A stretch of DNA of 64,000 nucleotides. Origin: Paenibacillus ferrarius (GTDB lineage: Bacteria; Bacillota; Bacilli; Paenibacillales; NBRC-103111). The stretch covers positions 1 through 64,000 of the forward strand of contig NZ_MBTG01000021.1 of the NCBI RefSeq assembly GCF_002027705.1, in the 5' to 3' direction. Positions 55,606 to 64,000 of this stretch are shown piece after piece (the first letter of the stretch is position 1; each line of letters begins with the position of its first letter). A program made the translations under genes and the position numbers. The notes below the pieces were generated by a model, which saw only the letters and a program-made list of their open reading frames with translations, had not been told where the DNA came from and did no database searches.

Positions 55606-55830
55606 TTACTTGAATTGACCAGCCAAAGATTGTTCTGCGATTTGTACCAGGCGACGAGTAATGTGACCACCGATGGCACCAGTGTCACGAGTAGCCATAT
55701 TACCGTAGTATCCATCTTGTGGGATAGAGATACCTAGCTCTTGAGCTACTTCGTATTTTAACTGATCCAACGCTGCGTTAGCTTGAGGAACGACTAAAGT
55801 GTTGCTGCTGCGGGATTGTCCTGCGCTCAT
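55606..55830 (-). CDS. Alpha/beta-type small acid-soluble spore protein
   Basis: DNA-protecting spore protein of 74 residues: family blocks LVVPQANAALDQLKYEVAQELGI, with the GPR protease site around KYEVAQ, and DGYYGNMATRDTGAIGGHITRRLVQIAEQSL. These proteins coat spore DNA and guard it against UV and heat. Strong AAGGAGGTGA site. Transcribed against the neighbouring cluster, alone. Confidence 0.95.
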   Translation of the reverse strand: MSAGQSRSSNTLVVPQANAALDQLKYEVAQELGISIPQDGYYGNMATRDTGAIGGHITRRLVQIAEQSLAGQFK

Positions 55831-55940
55831 GTCTGTTCACCTCCTTGTCGGTTGGTACTAGTATTGTGCGCAGAACTTCAAACTTCATAACTTGTAACAT
55901 ATGGTAATCCTGCAAACCCAAGAGAAAGGAGTGATAGCGA

Positions 55941-56399
55941 ATGAAGTGTCCGTTCTGTGACTATTCCGGTACGAAAGTGCTTGATTCCCGTTCAGCCAAT
56001 GAAAATAAATCAATCCGTCGGCGTCGCGAGTGTGAGAAATGCGCAAGAAGATTCACGACTTTTGAGATGGTGGAAGAAACTCCGCTTATTGTGATTAAAA
56101 AGGATGGAAGTCGGGAAGAATTTAGTCGAGAGAAGATCATGAGAGGCCTGATTCGTGCTTGTGAGAAGCGACCTGTTTCGATGGAGAGACTGGAAATGGT
56201 CGTGTCTGAAGTCGAAATGCAGCTGCGCACCACAGCTCATGCCGAAGTTGAAAGTTTGGGCATTGGAGAAATCGTAATGGAGCAATTGTATCCCGTCGAT
56301 GAAGTGGCGTACATTCGCTTCGCCTCCGTCTATCGACAGTTCAAAGACATTAATATGTTTTTGAAAGAGCTTACGCAAATCTTGGGAAAGAACGATTAG
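55941..56399 (+). CDS. nrdR: Transcriptional repressor NrdR
   Basis: Represses ribonucleotide reductase genes. 152 residues with an N-terminal zinc ribbon (CPFCDYSGTKVLDSR, then CEKCARRFTTFE) and an ATP-cone domain (~48-138: VIKKDGSREEFSREKIMRGL). No nrd genes lie in this window, so targets are elsewhere. AAAGGAGTG precedes the ATG. Confidence 0.96.
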   Translation: MKCPFCDYSGTKVLDSRSANENKSIRRRRECEKCARRFTTFEMVEETPLIVIKKDGSREEFSREKIMRGLIRACEKRPVSMERLEMVVSEVEMQLRTTAHAEVESLGIGEIVMEQLYPVDEVAYIRFASVYRQFKDINMFLKELTQILGKND

Positions 56400-56461
56400 C
56401 GGAATACGCTGAGAGGCATACGTTTTGTACATATAATCACGAAATTTGACAGAAAATAAAA

Positions 56462-56493
56462 AAAAGACAGCGGATTTTCCGTTGTCTTTTTTT
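56462..56493 (+). terminator. Terminator after nrdR
   Basis: Arms AAAGACAGCGGA and TCCGTTGTCTTT (one G-U), then T run. Confidence 0.88.
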
Positions 56494-56602
56494 GTTTATG
56501 CCCTGTAAATGCTGGCATTCCGTGAGTTAGCGAGGTTTGAAAAAAAATAATTTATCAGACATCAACCGACTGTATTTTTGTATGCTTTGATGCATAATTC
56601 TT

Positions 56603-56794
56603 TTATTGAGTACGATTGTCCAACTCGCTTCGCAGAAAATGAATAAATCGAATAGCTTCCTCGGGTGACAGAATGTTGTTATCAAACTTAAAGGAGAACA
56701 TATTCAGAATATCGTCTTCCGGAAGATGTAAATTGTCAATCAATTGTTTAACGTCTAAACTCATTGTCCCATCTACCATAATTTTTTCTACCAT
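56603..56794 (-). CDS. Small protein of unknown function
   Basis: 63-residue acidic protein, no membrane segment. It has a very strong ribosome site (AGGAGGAG, 7 bases from ATG), which supports translation. The sequence has two helical-looking stretches (VKQLIDNLHLPEDDIL and SPEEAIRFIHFLRSEL). I recognise no family. It is alone on the minus strand between nrdR and a second tiny ORF. Confidence 0.65.
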   Translation of the reverse strand: MVEKIMVDGTMSLDVKQLIDNLHLPEDDILNMFSFKFDNNILSPEEAIRFIHFLRSELDNRTQ

Positions 56795-57020
56795 CTTTTA
56801 TCTCCTCCTAATGCTTCTCTATGAATCGGACGGAGGCTATACCGGTAGCTGGCTGACATTTTGAGCATTGGATAATGCCAATTTAGTCCCTATAGCTTTG
56901 CGTCACCACTTTTCAATGGTTTTGCCTTTATCGTACCGATTCATGCTTGTATCAAAACTATATCACATTTACGGATCACGTATCCATTAATTACATTTAT
57001 TCGAAGGATGGTTGAAGCAA

Positions 57021-57191
57021 ATGTCCGTCAAGTCCAATCAAATTCCAAGCATTTCTTATGAGTTAGACATTGTTAAGGTTGCTTATTTTCTCGGAATTGA
57101 TCATGTTCGTCTATTGGCTTATGTCTATGCAAATGCTGAAACGATGAAAAGCTGCGATGAAAAGGATATTTCTCCCGATATTCAGGGGTGA
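57021..57191 (+). CDS. Tiny ORF of unknown function
   Basis: 56 codons from ATG 57021 with AAGGATGG about 9 bases upstream. Contains ISYELDIVKVAYFLGIDHVR and LLAYVYANAETM, mildly hydrophobic, helical in appearance. No recognised family. A hairpin terminator follows at 57216. Real coding is plausible but unproven. Confidence 0.4.
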   Translation: MSVKSNQIPSISYELDIVKVAYFLGIDHVRLLAYVYANAETMKSCDEKDISPDIQG

Positions 57192-57215
57192 TGGGCCGTG
57201 AAAAGAGGATTGTAA

Positions 57216-57268
57216 AAAAAGAACCCTGATTCACATGTTCATTCACATGGAAGCCAAGGTTCTTTTGT
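57216..57268. terminator. Terminator between the tiny ORF and htpG
   Basis: Outer arms AAAAGAACC and GGTTCTTTT with inner partial pairing (CACATG twice). It could serve the plus-strand ORF and minus-strand htpG. Confidence 0.65.
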
Positions 57269-57297
57269 GCTTGATAGATCTAAATTTAAGTCAAGGC

Positions 57298-59178
57298 TTA
57301 AACCATGATTTTACAAATATCGTTCGTAAATTCTACGGGATCCTGCAAAGGCAAGCCTTCGATTAAGAGCGCTTGGTTGTAGAGAAGAGCCGTATAGAGG
57401 TTCAGCTTCTCTTTATCTTTGGCAAGAGCGTCCTTCAGCGAAGCAAACACTTCATGATGAACGTTGATTTCGAGCACTTTCTCGGCTTTTACATTCGGAT
57501 TGTTTGGCATCGCATTTAATATTTTTTCCATCTCAATGGTGACATCGCCATCTGTGGATAAGCAGACCGGGTGTGTTTTCAACCGTTTGGATGCTTTCAC
57601 ATTGGATACTTTGCCAGACAACAAGTTCGTCATGTATTCGAAAAGCTCTTTGTTCTCATTTTTGTCAGACTCGGTTTCGGTTTCTTTGTCATCCGCTTCA
57701 ATGCCAAGATCACCGCTGGATACGGATTTAAACTCTTTTTCTTTGTAGGTCATAATCATTTTGATCGCGAACTCATCGATATCATCGGTGAAATACAAGT
57801 ATTCATAGCCTTTTTCAGAAACAATCTCTGTTTGTGGAAGTTTGTCAATACGTTCGATCGATTCTCCGGAAGCGTAATAAATATACTTTTGATCTTCTGG
57901 CATTCTAGCGATATATTCATCCAGCGTAACGAGTTTTTTCTCCTTGGAGGAGTAGAACATCAACAGGTCTTGCAGGACTTCCTTATGGGTTCCGTAGTCG
58001 CTGTAGACGCCGAATTTCAGTTGACGGCCGAAAGCCTTGTAGAACTGCTCGTATTTCTCTCTTTCGTCCTTCAGCAAGCTTTGCAGCTGGCCTTTGATTT
58101 TGCTTTGAATATTTTTGGCGATCAGCTTCAGTTGGCGGTCATGCTGGAGCATCTCTCTGGAGATGTTCAGGGACAAGCTTTCGGAATCGACCATACCCTT
58201 CACGAAGCTGAAGTAGTCAGGAAGCAGGTCCGCGCATTTGTTCATGATCAGAACGCCATTCGCATAGAGCTCCAAACCTTTCTCAAACTCTTTGGAGTAA
58301 TAATCGTAAGGCATATTTTCCGGGATAAAGAGGATCGCTTGATAAACTACAGCACCGTCGGCACTAACATGAATATGCTTCAGCGGCTTGTCGAAGCCAT
58401 AATGCTTCTCATTATAGAACTTCTCATAATCTTCCGGCGTGAGCTCGCTTTTGTTTTTGCGCCAGATCGGCACCATGCTGTTCACATGCTGCTCTTCCTC
58501 GTAATCCTCGAACTCGCTTTCACTGCCTTCTTTCAGTCGTTTGCCGGCAATGTCCATTTTAATTGGATAACGAATGAAGTCGGAGTATTTTTTGATGATT
58601 GCCTTCAAGCGATACTCGTCCAAATATTCATCATAATTGTCATCTTCGGTATTTTCTTTAATCTTCAAGACGATTTCTGTACCAACGGTATCTTTCTCAC
58701 AAGTCTCGATGGTATACCCGTCAGCGCCCGTAGATTCCCATTTGTAAGCCACATCGCTGCCAAGGGCTCTACTTGTCACTGTTACGAGATCAGCGACCAT
58801 GAAGGCGGAATAGAAGCCTACACCGAACTGTCCGATAATGTTGTGACCTTCTTTGGATTCGTTTTCTTTCTTGAAAGCCAGTGATCCGCTCTTCGCAATG
58901 ATCCCCAGATTATTTTCTAAATCTTCCTTGGTCATCCCAATTCCTGTATCGCGTATCGTTAACGTGCGGTTTGCTTTGTCGGCAGCCACTTTAATGAAAT
59001 AACTATCTTTGTCGAAGACTAACGCATCGTCGGTTAAAGCTTTGTAATAAATTTTGTCAATGGCATCGCTGGCATTGGAGATGAGCTCTCTAAGAAATAT
59101 CTCTCTTTGGGTGTAAATGGAGTTGATCATCATTTCCAATAGACGCTTGGATTCAGCCTGAAATTGTTTCTTTTCCAC
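57298..59178 (-). CDS. htpG: Molecular chaperone HtpG (Hsp90)
   Basis: Bacterial Hsp90 of 626 residues. ATPase domain motifs: ELISNASDAIDKIYY (Asn for Mg), TIRDTGIGMTKEDL, and GQFGVGFYSAFMVAD; then the middle domain and C-terminal dimer domain. GTG 59178 gives the usual start MEKKQFQAESKRLLEMM and has AGGAG 8-9 bases upstream; the frame extends 14 codons. Expression is likely HrcA-controlled because a CIRCE element lies between promoter and gene. Confidence 0.95.
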   Translation of the reverse strand: MEKKQFQAESKRLLEMMINSIYTQREIFLRELISNASDAIDKIYYKALTDDALVFDKDSYFIKVAADKANRTLTIRDTGIGMTKEDLENNLGIIAKSGSLAFKKENESKEGHNIIGQFGVGFYSAFMVADLVTVTSRALGSDVAYKWESTGADGYTIETCEKDTVGTEIVLKIKENTEDDNYDEYLDEYRLKAIIKKYSDFIRYPIKMDIAGKRLKEGSESEFEDYEEEQHVNSMVPIWRKNKSELTPEDYEKFYNEKHYGFDKPLKHIHVSADGAVVYQAILFIPENMPYDYYSKEFEKGLELYANGVLIMNKCADLLPDYFSFVKGMVDSESLSLNISREMLQHDRQLKLIAKNIQSKIKGQLQSLLKDEREKYEQFYKAFGRQLKFGVYSDYGTHKEVLQDLLMFYSSKEKKLVTLDEYIARMPEDQKYIYYASGESIERIDKLPQTEIVSEKGYEYLYFTDDIDEFAIKMIMTYKEKEFKSVSSGDLGIEADDKETETESDKNENKELFEYMTNLLSGKVSNVKASKRLKTHPVCLSTDGDVTIEMEKILNAMPNNPNVKAEKVLEINVHHEVFASLKDALAKDKEKLNLYTALLYNQALLIEGLPLQDPVEFTNDICKIMV

Positions 59179-59241
59179 GGGGAGATCTCCTTTCGAATTT
59201 GAACGATGGACTATGTTCATAAGTTCATGCCTAGAACGGCG

Positions 59242-59268
59242 TTAGCACTCTCTTACTTCGAGTGCTAT
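59242..59268 (-). promoter_or_regulatory. CIRCE element (HrcA operator) upstream of htpG
   Basis: TTAGCACTC-N9-GAGTGCTAT matches the CIRCE consensus TTAGCACTC-N9-GAGTGCTAA except the last base. It lies just downstream of the htpG -10 box, the usual place for HrcA repression. Confidence 0.9.
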
Positions 59269-59276
59269 TCAATAAT

Positions 59277-59305
59277 TTTATAACATTGTTACATTATTAT
59301 GTCAA
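59277..59305 (-). promoter_or_regulatory. Sigma-A promoter of htpG
   Basis: On the minus strand, TTGACA (59305-59300) and TATAAA (59282-59277) with a 17-base spacer. The -35 overlaps the last codon of the HxlR gene. Confidence 0.8.
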
Positions 59306-59640
59306 ATGAATTGCGTAGAATCTCCCCATTTAAGTGCCCATTTTTCCATTTCCTTCAATGAAGATTGAAAATCTGCCCCTTTTTCCGTTAAAGAATATTC
59401 TACGGACACGGGCACGGTAGGAAAGACATCGCGATGGACGATGCCATTTTTCTCCAAATGACGAAGAGCGTCGGTTAAGGATTGCGTCCTAACGATGACC
59501 AGATCGCGATGGAGTTGTTGGAAACGTCTTGGGCCTTTGGCCAGTTCGGCAATGACTAAGAAAGACCACTTGGCTCCTAAAATTTGCAGCACCGAACAGA
59601 TCGGAGAGGAGTTTTGTTCTTCTTTTTGCATGTTTTCCAT
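59302..59640 (-). CDS. HxlR-family transcriptional regulator
   Basis: Winged-helix regulator of 112 residues: CSVLQILGAKWSFLVIAELAKGPRRFQQLHRDL and the C-terminal VFPTVPVSVEYSLTEKG mark the family. ATG 59640 has better spacing from AGGTGA than ATG 59646. It is divergent from the MFS transporter gene and likely represses it. The cue is unknown; many HxlR proteins sense aldehydes or redox state. Confidence 0.88.
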   Translation of the reverse strand: MENMQKEEQNSSPICSVLQILGAKWSFLVIAELAKGPRRFQQLHRDLVIVRTQSLTDALRHLEKNGIVHRDVFPTVPVSVEYSLTEKGADFQSSLKEMEKWALKWGDSTQFI

Positions 59641-59771
59641 GTTCATCTCACCTACTTACTATTGTATAGTTAGTCAAAATATTTGGATAAAGACCATTTA
59701 ATTTGCCTTCTTACGTAAAGTATGCCTCTTCATTATAATACATTCAAGAGAAGTTGAGGAGGATGATAAGG

Positions 59772-60944
59772 ATGAATCGATTAACGATTTATGTGCTTAC
59801 GATTGGGGTATTTTTAACAGCTACGGCCGAATTGGTTGTGTCTGGCATTCTTGCTTATATTGCTGAAGATCTGCAAATATCCTTAGCATTAGCCGGGCAA
59901 TTAATTACGGCGTATTCCTTATCCTTTGCGATAGGAACACCCATTTTGGTCGCTCTGACAGCACGAATCGGTCGTAGGAAGGTATTGCTTGGCTCGCTGT
60001 TTGTTTTTATTATAGGAAGCTTGCTGTCTGCTCTCAGTACGACCATTGTATCATTAATGATAACCCGAGCGGTGCTAGGAATGAGCGCAGGCGTCTATTT
60101 CGTCACTGTTTTCGGTGCTGTTGCTAGGCTAGTTGTTCCTGAGAAGTTAGGCAGTGCGATTGGCGCCATCGTTCTTGGATTTAGCACTGCGATGATTTTG
60201 GGCGTACCTATTGGAATCCTAATATCGAAGTGGTTGAATTGGCAGTCTATTTTTATCATGCTGAGTGTGCTGAGCGCATTGATTGCCTTTGTCATCTATC
60301 GACTTGTACCGGAAGTCGAAGGGGATGAGCCAATTTCTTTTATGAAACAATTTAAAGTCGTAGGCAGCTTCGCCATTGTAAGCGGACTGTTCATTACGAT
60401 TTTCAAAGAATCGGGAAGCTCGATTGTATTTACTTATATGACCCCATTCATGCAAGATGTCTTGGAGATCAAAGCAACTGCAATCAGCCTTATTATGCTT
60501 GTACTTGGTATTGTTGGCGCCATCGGATCTAGGTTGGGAGGGTACAGTGTTGATAAATGGGGAGCTGCCCGTGTGATTACCTTAAGCTTAATTGTTCAAA
60601 TTTCTGCTGTAGCCTTGTTACCAATTAGTGCAGAGTCGAGAACGCTCAGCCTAGTATTCATCGGTTTTATCGTTTTATCAATGTTTGTCAGTGGTCCTGC
60701 TGTGCAAAGCTACTTTATTCAGCAAGCCCCACAATCCGCTAACCTTGTTCTTAGCTTGAATACTTCCATCGTGCATGTAGGTTTGGCAGCTGGAGCCGGG
60801 GCAGGAGGCTACTTGTTGAAATCGACTTCAACACTGCTGTATCATCCATGGTTGGCAGGAGTTGTGCTTCTGCTGGGATTAGCTGCAGCTATGATTAGTT
60901 TCTACCCTAGGCACAATCGCCAGGCCAAATTGTCTGCCAAATAA
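59772..60944 (+). CDS. MFS transporter
   Basis: Major facilitator efflux protein of 390 residues with twelve predicted membrane segments. The family's loop 2-3 motif is ALTARIGRRKVLLGS, and motif C-like VLGFSTAMILGVPIG in helix 5 is typical of drug:H+ antiporters. ATG 59772 has 9 bases from AGGAGG. Divergent HxlR gene probably controls it. Substrate unknown; related to AraJ/PbuE-type exporters. Confidence 0.88.
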   Translation: MNRLTIYVLTIGVFLTATAELVVSGILAYIAEDLQISLALAGQLITAYSLSFAIGTPILVALTARIGRRKVLLGSLFVFIIGSLLSALSTTIVSLMITRAVLGMSAGVYFVTVFGAVARLVVPEKLGSAIGAIVLGFSTAMILGVPIGILISKWLNWQSIFIMLSVLSALIAFVIYRLVPEVEGDEPISFMKQFKVVGSFAIVSGLFITIFKESGSSIVFTYMTPFMQDVLEIKATAISLIMLVLGIVGAIGSRLGGYSVDKWGAARVITLSLIVQISAVALLPISAESRTLSLVFIGFIVLSMFVSGPAVQSYFIQQAPQSANLVLSLNTSIVHVGLAAGAGAGGYLLKSTSTLLYHPWLAGVVLLLGLAAAMISFYPRHNRQAKLSAK

Positions 60945-60972
60945 GATGGTTTAGCGAGACATAACGATCTGT

Positions 60973-61192
60973 TATAATAGGCTGGACAGACATCGGATCG
61001 ATAGATAAGCTGGCTGGAGGCCTACCAAAGCCTATCTTTTGGGGACGAAAGTCCTTTATCAGGATTACTGATAGATCTTATAAATTCATTCTAATTGACC
61101 TGATCACTCAGCCATGATAGGTTCAGGTGAGTGAATATATTGAGGTATGTTTAGGGGTTCATATCAATGCAGGCTATGAGAGGTGGATATTC
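60973..61192 (+). promoter_or_regulatory. Extended -10 promoter and structured leader of cysJ
   Basis: TGTTATAAT (60971-60978) is a good extended -10, giving a ~205-base leader before cysJ. The leader holds GGAC-GAAA-GTCC, ATCAG-N5-CTGAT and GGCT...AGCC pairings. I could not match a SAM riboswitch, T-box or other known class. Function unknown; could be a regulatory leader. Confidence 0.4.
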
Positions 61193-63016
61193 TTGGAATT
61201 TCAAGTAACAAACAGTCCTTTTAATCAGGAACAAGTAGAATTGCTTAACCGTCTACTTCCTACGCTAACAGATACACAACGGATCTGGCTAAATGGGTAT
61301 CTTGCGGCTACCCAAGGATCAGCAGCCGCCGCTTCAGTGGGAGCAGCTCCAGTGGCGACAGCAGCAGCGAACGCTCCGGTCATCTCCAAAGAGGTAACGG
61401 TGCTTTTCGGATCACAGACCGGCAAATCACAAGGTTTAGCGAAGAAGGTTACCAAGAAGCTGGAAGAAATCGGCTTTCAAGTATCCCTTTCCTCGATGTC
61501 TGATTTCAAACCTAACAATTTGAAAAAAATTCAAAACTTGCTTGTCCTCGTAAGTACTCATGGAGAAGGAGATCCGCCGGATAACGCCATTTCTTTCTAT
61601 GAGTTTATAAATAGCAAAAGAGCACCGCAATTGGACGATTTGCGCTTTTCTGTCCTCTCGCTCGGAGACACCTCGTATGAGTTCTTCTGTCAAACCGGTA
61701 AGGATTTCGATAAAAGGTTGGAAGAGCTGGGCGGCAAACGCATTTCCCCTCGTGTCGACTGCGACGTAGATTTCGATGAGCCTGCTGCCGAATGGATCAA
61801 TTCCGTTCTGAGTTCTTTGAGTGAAGCTTCAACCGTTGCTGTCACAGCAATTGGAGCAGGAGCGGCAGTCACTCCCGGGGCTGAATCGGAATATTCCAGA
61901 ACGAATCCATTCCAAGCGGAAGTTCTTGAGAATTTAAACTTGAATGGCCGTGGGTCAGATCGCGAAACACGACACCTTGAGATCTCCTTGGAAGGCTCCA
62001 ACCTTCAATATGAACCCGGCGATTGCATCGGCATCTATCCGGAGAATCACCCGCGTCTTGTAGACGAATTAATCGAAGCTATGGGATGGAAATCCGATGA
62101 GCTTGTTACCATAAATAAAAATGGCGAACAGCGTGCGCTGCGTGAGGCATTGCTTCGCAATTACGAAATTACCGTGCTGACCAAGCCGTTATTGGAGCAA
62201 GTCGCTAAGCTTACTTCCAATACAGGTTTGCAGGAGCTGACAGCGGCAGGACACGAGCAAGATCTGAAGACTTATCTCGTTGGCCGCGATCTGCTTGACT
62301 TGGTGCAGGATTATTCCTTAAAAGGGACTCCTGCTGCTGAATTTGCAGCCATCCTTCGGAAAATGCCTGCTCGCCTGTATTCCATTGCCAGCAGCTTCAA
62401 AGCATTCCCGGATGAAGTACATGTGACAGTCCGCACGGTGCGTTATGAAGCGCAAGGAAGAGAACGCTACGGAGTATGCTCCGTTCAACTCGCAGAACGT
62501 ATCAAGGCTGGCGAAACGCTGCCGGTTTATATTCAAAACAACCCGAACTTCAAGCTTCCAGAAAACCCGGAAACGCCAATTATCATGATCGGTCCAGGCA
62601 CGGGAGTTGCTCCATTCCGAGCTTTCCTAGGCGAACGTGAGGAAATTGGAGCCGAAGGCAAATCGTGGCTTTTCTACGGCGATCAACATTTCTCAACTGA
62701 CTTCCTTTATCAGATCGAATGGCAGAAGTGGCTTAAGAATGGTGTATTGACACGTATGGACGTTGCGTTTTCCCGTGATACCGACCAGAAGGTATATGTA
62801 CAGCATAGAATGCTCGAGAAGAGCGCGGAGCTTTACAAATGGCTTCAAGAAGGCGCGTGCGTATATGTGTGCGGAGACGAAAAGAAAATGGCGCATGATG
62901 TGCATGCAACCTTAGCGACGATCATTGAACAAGAGGGCAGCTTCAGTCCTGAAGAAGCAGCAGAATATTTAACCCGTATGCAACAGCAAAAACGTTATCA
63001 AAGGGATGTTTACTAA
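61193..63016 (+). CDS. cysJ: Sulfite reductase (NADPH) flavoprotein, alpha subunit
   Basis: Passes electrons from NADPH via FAD and FMN to CysI, reducing sulfite to sulfide. 607 residues, near the Bacillus length. FMN flavodoxin domain (VLFGSQTGKSQGLAKK, STHGEGDPPDN, LGDTSYEFFC), FAD domain (ARLYSIASS, VCSVQLAERI), NADPH domain (MIGPGTGVAPFRAFL, YVCGDEKKMAHDV). TTG 61193 has AGAGGTGG 6 bases upstream; the frame reaches 22 codons further. Confidence 0.94.
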   Translation: MEFQVTNSPFNQEQVELLNRLLPTLTDTQRIWLNGYLAATQGSAAAASVGAAPVATAAANAPVISKEVTVLFGSQTGKSQGLAKKVTKKLEEIGFQVSLSSMSDFKPNNLKKIQNLLVLVSTHGEGDPPDNAISFYEFINSKRAPQLDDLRFSVLSLGDTSYEFFCQTGKDFDKRLEELGGKRISPRVDCDVDFDEPAAEWINSVLSSLSEASTVAVTAIGAGAAVTPGAESEYSRTNPFQAEVLENLNLNGRGSDRETRHLEISLEGSNLQYEPGDCIGIYPENHPRLVDELIEAMGWKSDELVTINKNGEQRALREALLRNYEITVLTKPLLEQVAKLTSNTGLQELTAAGHEQDLKTYLVGRDLLDLVQDYSLKGTPAAEFAAILRKMPARLYSIASSFKAFPDEVHVTVRTVRYEAQGRERYGVCSVQLAERIKAGETLPVYIQNNPNFKLPENPETPIIMIGPGTGVAPFRAFLGEREEIGAEGKSWLFYGDQHFSTDFLYQIEWQKWLKNGVLTRMDVAFSRDTDQKVYVQHRMLEKSAELYKWLQEGACVYVCGDEKKMAHDVHATLATIIEQEGSFSPEEAAEYLTRMQQQKRYQRDVY

Positions 63017-63053
63017 GCGTATCCCAGCGATCGCGAGAGGAGTAAGGCCGACA

Positions 63054-64000
63054 ATGTCAGATAACAATTTACTTTCACCTAATAGTGCGCCGCACAGTGA
63101 TGTAGAAGAGATCAAAATTAGAAGCAATTACCTGCGAGGCAGCCTTGAAGAAACGCTAAAAGACGCCATCACGGGTTCGATTCCTGAAGACGACAATCGC
63201 TTGATGAAATTCCATGGAAGCTACATGCAGGACGATAGAGATCTTCGCAATGAGCGTCAAAAGCAGAAGCTGGAGCCTGCTTACCAGTTCATGCTGCGCG
63301 TACGTGCAGCTGGCGGAATCGTTACTCCGGAGCAATGGCTAATGATGGATCGCGTAGCACAGAAATATGCGAACGGAACGATTCGCCTGACAACGCGCCA
63401 ATCTTTCCAATTGCATGGTGTGCTGAAATGGAATATGAAGAAAACAATTCGTGAAGTGAACGATGCCTTGCTTAGCACATTAGCGGCTTGCGGCGACGTG
63501 AACCGCAACGTGATGTGCAATCCGAATCCGTTTCAATCCGATGTTCATGCCGAAGTTTACGAATGGGCTAGCCGCGTGAGCAACCATCTCGATCCTCACA
63601 CCAAAGCTTATCATGAGATTTGGCTCGATGGCGAGAAAGTCGTGGACAGCTTGGATGGCGTAGAACAAGAGCCGATCTACGGTCATGTCTACCTGCCGCG
63701 TAAGTTCAAAATCGGTGTAGCCGTACCGCCTTCCAACGATGTCGATGTCTTCTCCCAGGATCTGGGCTTCATTGCTATCGTAGAAAATGGACGTTTGGTA
63801 GGCTTTAACGTATCTGTTGGCGGCGGCATGGGGATGAGTCATGGCGATACCTTGACTTACCCGCAAGTTGCGCAAGTGATCGGCTTCATCAAGCCTGAGC
63901 AAATGATTGATTTGGCCGAGAAAACGGTTATGATTCAGCGTGATTATGGTGATCGTTCGGTACGTAAGCATGCTCGGTTTAAATATACGATTGATGACCG
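63054..64000 (+). CDS. cysI: Sulfite reductase (NADPH) hemoprotein, beta subunit, partial
   Basis: First 315 codons of CysI, cut by the window end. It reduces sulfite at a siroheme/4Fe-4S centre. Family segments: IKIRSNYLRGSLEETL, VRAAGGIVTPEQW, TIRLTTRQSFQLHGV, GDVNRNVMCNPNP, and GFNVSVGGGMGMSHG. Cysteine cluster ligands would lie beyond the window. ATG 63054 follows GAGAGGAG; 37 bases after cysJ, so an operon. Confidence 0.94.
   Translation, partial: MSDNNLLSPNSAPHSDVEEIKIRSNYLRGSLEETLKDAITGSIPEDDNRLMKFHGSYMQDDRDLRNERQKQKLEPAYQFMLRVRAAGGIVTPEQWLMMDRVAQKYANGTIRLTTRQSFQLHGVLKWNMKKTIREVNDALLSTLAACGDVNRNVMCNPNPFQSDVHAEVYEWASRVSNHLDPHTKAYHEIWLDGEKVVDSLDGVEQEPIYGHVYLPRKFKIGVAVPPSNDVDVFSQDLGFIAIVENGRLVGFNVSVGGGMGMSHGDTLTYPQVAQVIGFIKPEQMIDLAEKTVMIQRDYGDRSVRKHARFKYTIDD

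Noticed and set aside
57571..58884. 437-residue plus-strand ORF
   Set aside because: It is antisense to htpG, whose protein is clearly Hsp90.
60985..61127. SAM riboswitch or T-box before cysJ
   Set aside because: None of the conserved core sequences of either class could be found.
1..64000. tRNA or rRNA genes
   Set aside because: No cloverleaf or rRNA-like segment was seen on reading both strands.

Overview
The window looks like chromosomal DNA from a spore-forming, flagellated member of the Bacillota, most likely Paenibacillus or a close relative. The evidence is two small acid-soluble spore proteins (SspH-like and alpha/beta type), a YtaF-like sporulation membrane protein, a MotAB stator, AGGAGG-type ribosome binding sites, catabolite (cre), PhoP-type and CIRCE/HrcA-type regulatory sites, and a polA-mutM-ytaF-coaE-...-nrdR order like that of Bacillus. 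I see no rRNA, tRNA or CRISPR array.

Layout. 1-1.6 kb: IS110-family insertion sequence, cut by the window edge. 1.8-5.6 kb: AraC regulator divergent from a Gfo/Idh/MocA oxidoreductase and an alpha/beta-hydrolase, then methylglyoxal synthase. 5.8-10.3 kb: YpsA-like SLOG protein, a two-component system with a small lipoprotein, and an RND efflux gene destroyed by a large internal deletion. 10.4-10.8 kb: a 112-bp tandem array of hairpins. 10.8-14.7 kb: sspH, allantoinase, LysR regulator and EamA exporter. 15.1-17.6 kb: an S-layer-anchored protein with five ~110-residue repeats. 17.8-26.5 kb: L-rhamnose catabolism (rhaEW, rhaI, rhaB, DeoR regulator) followed directly by lutABC. Together these take rhamnose to DHAP and L-lactaldehyde, then L-lactate, then pyruvate. 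26.5-27.3 kb: a repeat-rich gap. 27.4-34.5 kb: a mannitol PTS operon (mtlA, mtlR, mtlF, mtlD) that carries its own Enzyme I and HPr. 34.6-37.9 kb: aldo/keto reductase, MarR regulator and motAB. 38.0-38.7 kb: a second hairpin array of 13 copies. 38.8-45.4 kb: chemotaxis receptor and the pstS-pstC-pstA-pstB-phoU phosphate locus with two PhoP-box regions. 45.5-49.8 kb: a REC-PAS histidine kinase divergent from an EAL-CBS-GGDEF protein, and a HAD-like protein. 49.9-56.4 kb: polA, mutM, ytaF, coaE, lytic transglycosylase, SASP and nrdR. 57.3-61 kb: htpG behind a CIRCE operator, then an HxlR regulator divergent from an MFS transporter. 61.2-64 kb: cysJ and the start of cysI (sulfite reductase).

The most unusual feature is a family of hairpin repeats at three intergenic loci (10.4, 26.8 and 38.0 kb). 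Neighbouring copies are spaced alternately 51 and 61 bp, a 112-bp period, although the sequences between them differ from locus to locus. Other points of interest are the private EI/HPr pair in the mtl operon, the rhamnose-to-lactate gene chain, CIRCE control of htpG, and a possible guide RNA in the flank of the IS110 element. All functional calls rest on reading motifs and gene order in the sequence; no database search was run.
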